This document shows positions 61,742-64,000 of a stretch of 64,000 nt of DNA, in pieces; position 1 is the first letter of the stretch; each line of letters opens with the position of its first letter. Source of the DNA: JACKAQ01 sp020634975 [NCBI: Calditrichia bacterium] (GTDB lineage: Bacteria > Calditrichota > Calditrichia > RBG-13-44-9); NCBI GenBank assembly GCA_020634975.1, contig JACKAQ010000001.1:2542001-2606000 (forward strand). The letters run 5' to 3'. The notes beneath the pieces were generated by a model. The model made no database searches. It was given only the letters and a program-made list of their open reading frames with translations, and was not told where the DNA came from. The position numbers and the translations under genes were made by a program.

Positions 61742-63196
61742 TCACCCCTCCGAAAAGCGCCACTCCCAAACCAGCCACAGCCACACCGGCACAAATTCCA
61801 GCCAGATAATTCCGTTTTCGAAAATTGCCAACTGATTGCGCGGCTCAAAATGATACCACAAATAATAGAGCGGCAGGAGCACCGTGAGAAGCAGCAACGG
61901 CTTGCGCGGTGAAAAAACCAGTAACGGCACCAGCCACAGTGAATACCACGGAAATTGGGTCGGGCTGAGCAAAAACAGCGCGGCGACAACCAGCAAACAA
62001 TGATCGATAAATTGCAGCGGCGTTTTCGATGGTTTGAAAAAAACGATTGCCAGCCAGATGAGCAGCAGCGCGACAGTTGCATATCGCGACATTTGTTGCG
62101 CATGCCCGGGATGATAGCCGAACCACTCCACCACCGGTTCGGTAAGCCAAAAAATAATCTGGAATGCGGAATCGTTCAGCTCCCAGCGATTGGCGTACGC
62201 GGCGATGCCTGCCTGTTGGTCGAGACCGGTGAGCAGCATCGGTGAGAGCAGCGCGGCGCAAACCACCCCAAAAACGCAGATTGCGACAAATTGCTTTCGC
62301 CAATGCCAGCCGATTTCCCGCAAAAACAGCGGCAGCAAAATGATCGTCCAGATTTTCACTCCTGCGGAAAGTGCCAGAAATACCATCGCCCAAAACCATT
62401 TTTTACGAATTTGGAACAGCAGCGCCGCCAGCAAAAACGGGAAAATCAGTGCATCCATATGGGCGGAATTGGCGATTTCTTTAATGTAAAGGGGATTCAG
62501 CCAAAAAATAGCTGCCCACAACGGCGATAGATCCAGTTGTCGCAGCAGCGCAAAAATGAGTAGCAGCGTTGCAAAATCTGCACAAAACAGCAGGAATTGC
62601 CACGCCAAAATGCGCCACGGTTGGATAAAATAGACAGCCGCAAAAAAAAGTTGGGTGAGCGGCGGATAAATGGTCCGCAAATAGGCGTGATTGATTTTTC
62701 CGATGGTTGAGCCGGGTTGCTGCGCCAAATCCGTTAATTCCTGTGGCACGTTTTCGCCGGACAAAACCGCTTGCGGCGAATATGCGTAAGGATTCATTCC
62801 GTTGACGACAACCGCACCATCCCACAAATATCGATTAAAATCGACTTCCAAAATGGGTGTGCTGAACAGCATCGCAATGCGCAGCAGCGCACCGAGCAAC
62901 AGCGTAACCAACATCACCCGTTTACCGGATCGCACAAACTGGATCAGTTCGCTGAGATAAAAAAATGCCAGCCCCGCGAGTACGAGCAAACCGGTAAATC
63001 GCAAAACCGGCTGTTTCAGCAGTGGGATTGTATTCGCAAATTGCCCGGATTCCAGCGCAATAATTGCTAAAAACAGCGCAATAAACCCGCAGCCCAACAC
63101 CCAGCGATATGGCAAACGCGTTCGCCCGTCATGTACGGTAATGGAAAAATCGGTTACTTTCGGGTGCGGTGAAAAAATATATTTGAAAAGGCGCAT
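61742..63196 (-). CDS. GT-C-type membrane glycosyltransferase (DUF2029-like)
   Basis: The 484-residue product has about 12 hydrophobic segments and an Asp-containing first loop (LEVDFNRYLWDGAVVVNGMNPYAYSP), typical of GT-C enzymes that use lipid-linked sugars, such as DUF2029 mannosyltransferases. They act at the periplasmic face. It lies 52 bases downstream of the GT2 gene fragment at the window end on the same strand. Confidence 0.75.
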   Translation of the reverse strand: MRLFKYIFSPHPKVTDFSITVHDGRTRLPYRWVLGCGFIALFLAIIALESGQFANTIPLLKQPVLRFTGLLVLAGLAFFYLSELIQFVRSGKRVMLVTLLLGALLRIAMLFSTPILEVDFNRYLWDGAVVVNGMNPYAYSPQAVLSGENVPQELTDLAQQPGSTIGKINHAYLRTIYPPLTQLFFAAVYFIQPWRILAWQFLLFCADFATLLLIFALLRQLDLSPLWAAIFWLNPLYIKEIANSAHMDALIFPFLLAALLFQIRKKWFWAMVFLALSAGVKIWTIILLPLFLREIGWHWRKQFVAICVFGVVCAALLSPMLLTGLDQQAGIAAYANRWELNDSAFQIIFWLTEPVVEWFGYHPGHAQQMSRYATVALLLIWLAIVFFKPSKTPLQFIDHCLLVVAALFLLSPTQFPWYSLWLVPLLVFSPRKPLLLLTVLLPLYYLWYHFEPRNQLAIFENGIIWLEFVPVWLWLVWEWRFSEG

Positions 63197-63248
63197 GAAT
63201 TGATTTCGCTGCGAAAAATTATATCATAATATATTGATTATAAAAAGC

Positions 63249-64000
63249 TTATCGCCGTTGTCCTGCCAGCGATGACAATCCGATATACGAGAATCCCACC
63301 AAAAACAGCAGGAAAAACGGCATCGAATAATAGATTTCGTGCGATACAAAATAAAACATGCCATAGCCAAAATAGCTGGCGATAAGAATTTCCAGAACAT
63401 GCTGATAGCTGCGTCCCGGTTTATAGAGCTTTTTCCGCCACGAATCTTTTTTGCCTTCCAGCTTGTATTTGGGCGTGCGTTTGAATTCGCTTTGGTGACC
63501 GATCAGCGCTTCCAGCGCGGCGCGTCCGTTATTCAGCGAAAGCCCGATGCCCAGCGCCATCATCAACGGAAGGTAAAGAATTTCCGGCCATTTGCGCCCG
63601 AGCGACTCCCGAATGGCTACCGAATAATAATTCAGCACCGAAAATGTTGCTGTAAAAAACACCGTAAAGTAAACAAAAACAAGCTTCCACGGAACGTCGC
63701 CCATGTTCATTTGGATTTTCACGATCGGTACGAGCAGCACCGCCGGAATTGCCATCAGTAAATAGGCGAAATTGTTGGAGAGGTGCACAATTCCCTCCAG
63801 CCGAACGTGCAGCGGAAAATCCGATTTCCAGATGCGCGGCACCAGTTTGAGCGCCGTTTGCACCGCCCCTTTTGCCCAGCGATGTTGCTGATTTTTGTAG
63901 CCGTTCATCTCTGCGGGTAACTCGGCGGGGCTAACTACATCCGGTAAATAAATGAATCGCCAACCGGCAAGCTGTGCGCGATAACTTAAATCCAGGTCTT
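63249..64000 (-). CDS. Cellulose-synthase-like GT2, C-terminal part (partial)
   Basis: The gene is cut by the right window edge; the frame is open to 64000, so the ATG at 63908 is internal. The visible part reads DLDLSYRAQLAGWRFIYLPD, then the Q/RxxRW-type motif QQHRWAKG, and four or five membrane segments. This is the C-terminal half of a processive GT2 of the cellulose synthase/NdvC type, which makes or extends a polysaccharide or glycolipid at the inner membrane. The catalytic GT-A domain lies outside the window. Confidence 0.8.
   Translation of the reverse strand, partial: DLDLSYRAQLAGWRFIYLPDVVSPAELPAEMNGYKNQQHRWAKGAVQTALKLVPRIWKSDFPLHVRLEGIVHLSNNFAYLLMAIPAVLLVPIVKIQMNMGDVPWKLVFVYFTVFFTATFSVLNYYSVAIRESLGRKWPEILYLPLMMALGIGLSLNNGRAALEALIGHQSEFKRTPKYKLEGKKDSWRKKLYKPGRSYQHVLEILIASYFGYGMFYFVSHEIYYSMPFFLLFLVGFSYIGLSSLAGQRR

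Noticed and set aside
1-64000. tRNA, rRNA, CRISPR and riboswitch elements.
   Set aside because: I looked for T-loop-like sequences on both strands and for regular spaced repeats and found none I could support; a covariance-model scan would be decisive.

Overview
The window looks like chromosomal DNA of a Gram-negative bacterium of the FCB/Calditrichota type. The clues are moderate GC, TonB-dependent receptors with carboxypeptidase-like N-terminal domains, LPS-type sugar genes (heptose kinase, O-antigen ligase, flippase), a Bacteroidota-like rpoZ, and a small conserved protein next to rpmB/rpmG. The phylum is an inference; there is no rRNA or tRNA here to settle it. I saw no tRNA, rRNA, CRISPR array, prophage or classical IS transposase.

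Layout. 1-7.4 kb (mostly +): end of a TRAP transporter permease, isoaspartyl peptidase, trmB, recJ, a RodZ-like protein, a thioredoxin-like lipoprotein, a small membrane protein and a heptose-phosphate kinase. 7.4-16.7 kb: a pentapeptide-repeat protein, O-antigen ligase, HAD phosphatase, a NatA/NatB-type ABC exporter with a second ATPase, a flippase and a GT4 glycosyltransferase. 16.9-24.7 kb (+): a metal-uptake operon with DtxR/MntR regulator, TroA-type binding protein, ATPase, TonB receptor and two permeases that each carry a C-terminal winged-helix-like tail. 24.8-30.5 kb: rpoZ, rpsT, a LolD-like ATPase, an MBL hydrolase, a DPP4-type peptidase and a D-Ala-D-Ala dipeptidase. 30.6-34.2 kb: a DUF4097 repeat protein and an 18-repeat TPR protein.

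34.3-42.1 kb (-) is an envelope-stress operon: ECF sigma factor, anti-sigma, Spy-like protein, lipoprotein, TolC, MacA, MacB ATPase and MacB permease. The permease is split by a one-base frameshift. Between the MacB ATPase and permease sits a 415-bp unit made of a GIY-YIG nuclease gene bracketed by inverted REP-like palindromes, with two more palindromes outside it. This is the best candidate here for an undescribed element.

42.2-50 kb: a SpoIIE-type phosphatase, a HicBA-like pair whose toxin lacks the usual His, rpmG/rpmB, and a putative zinc module (TonB receptor, His-rich lipoprotein, small HHH membrane protein). 50-56 kb: a GT2 enzyme, a secreted protein, an orphan ParA with a small membrane protein, and a sodium/solute symporter with a porin. 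56-64 kb: a metallophosphoesterase lacking its first metal motif, a radical SAM protein, a FAD oxidoreductase, four glycosyltransferases (the last cut by the window end) and a RelBE-like pair. Dispersed repeats and a 28-bp perfect palindrome lie in this last region.
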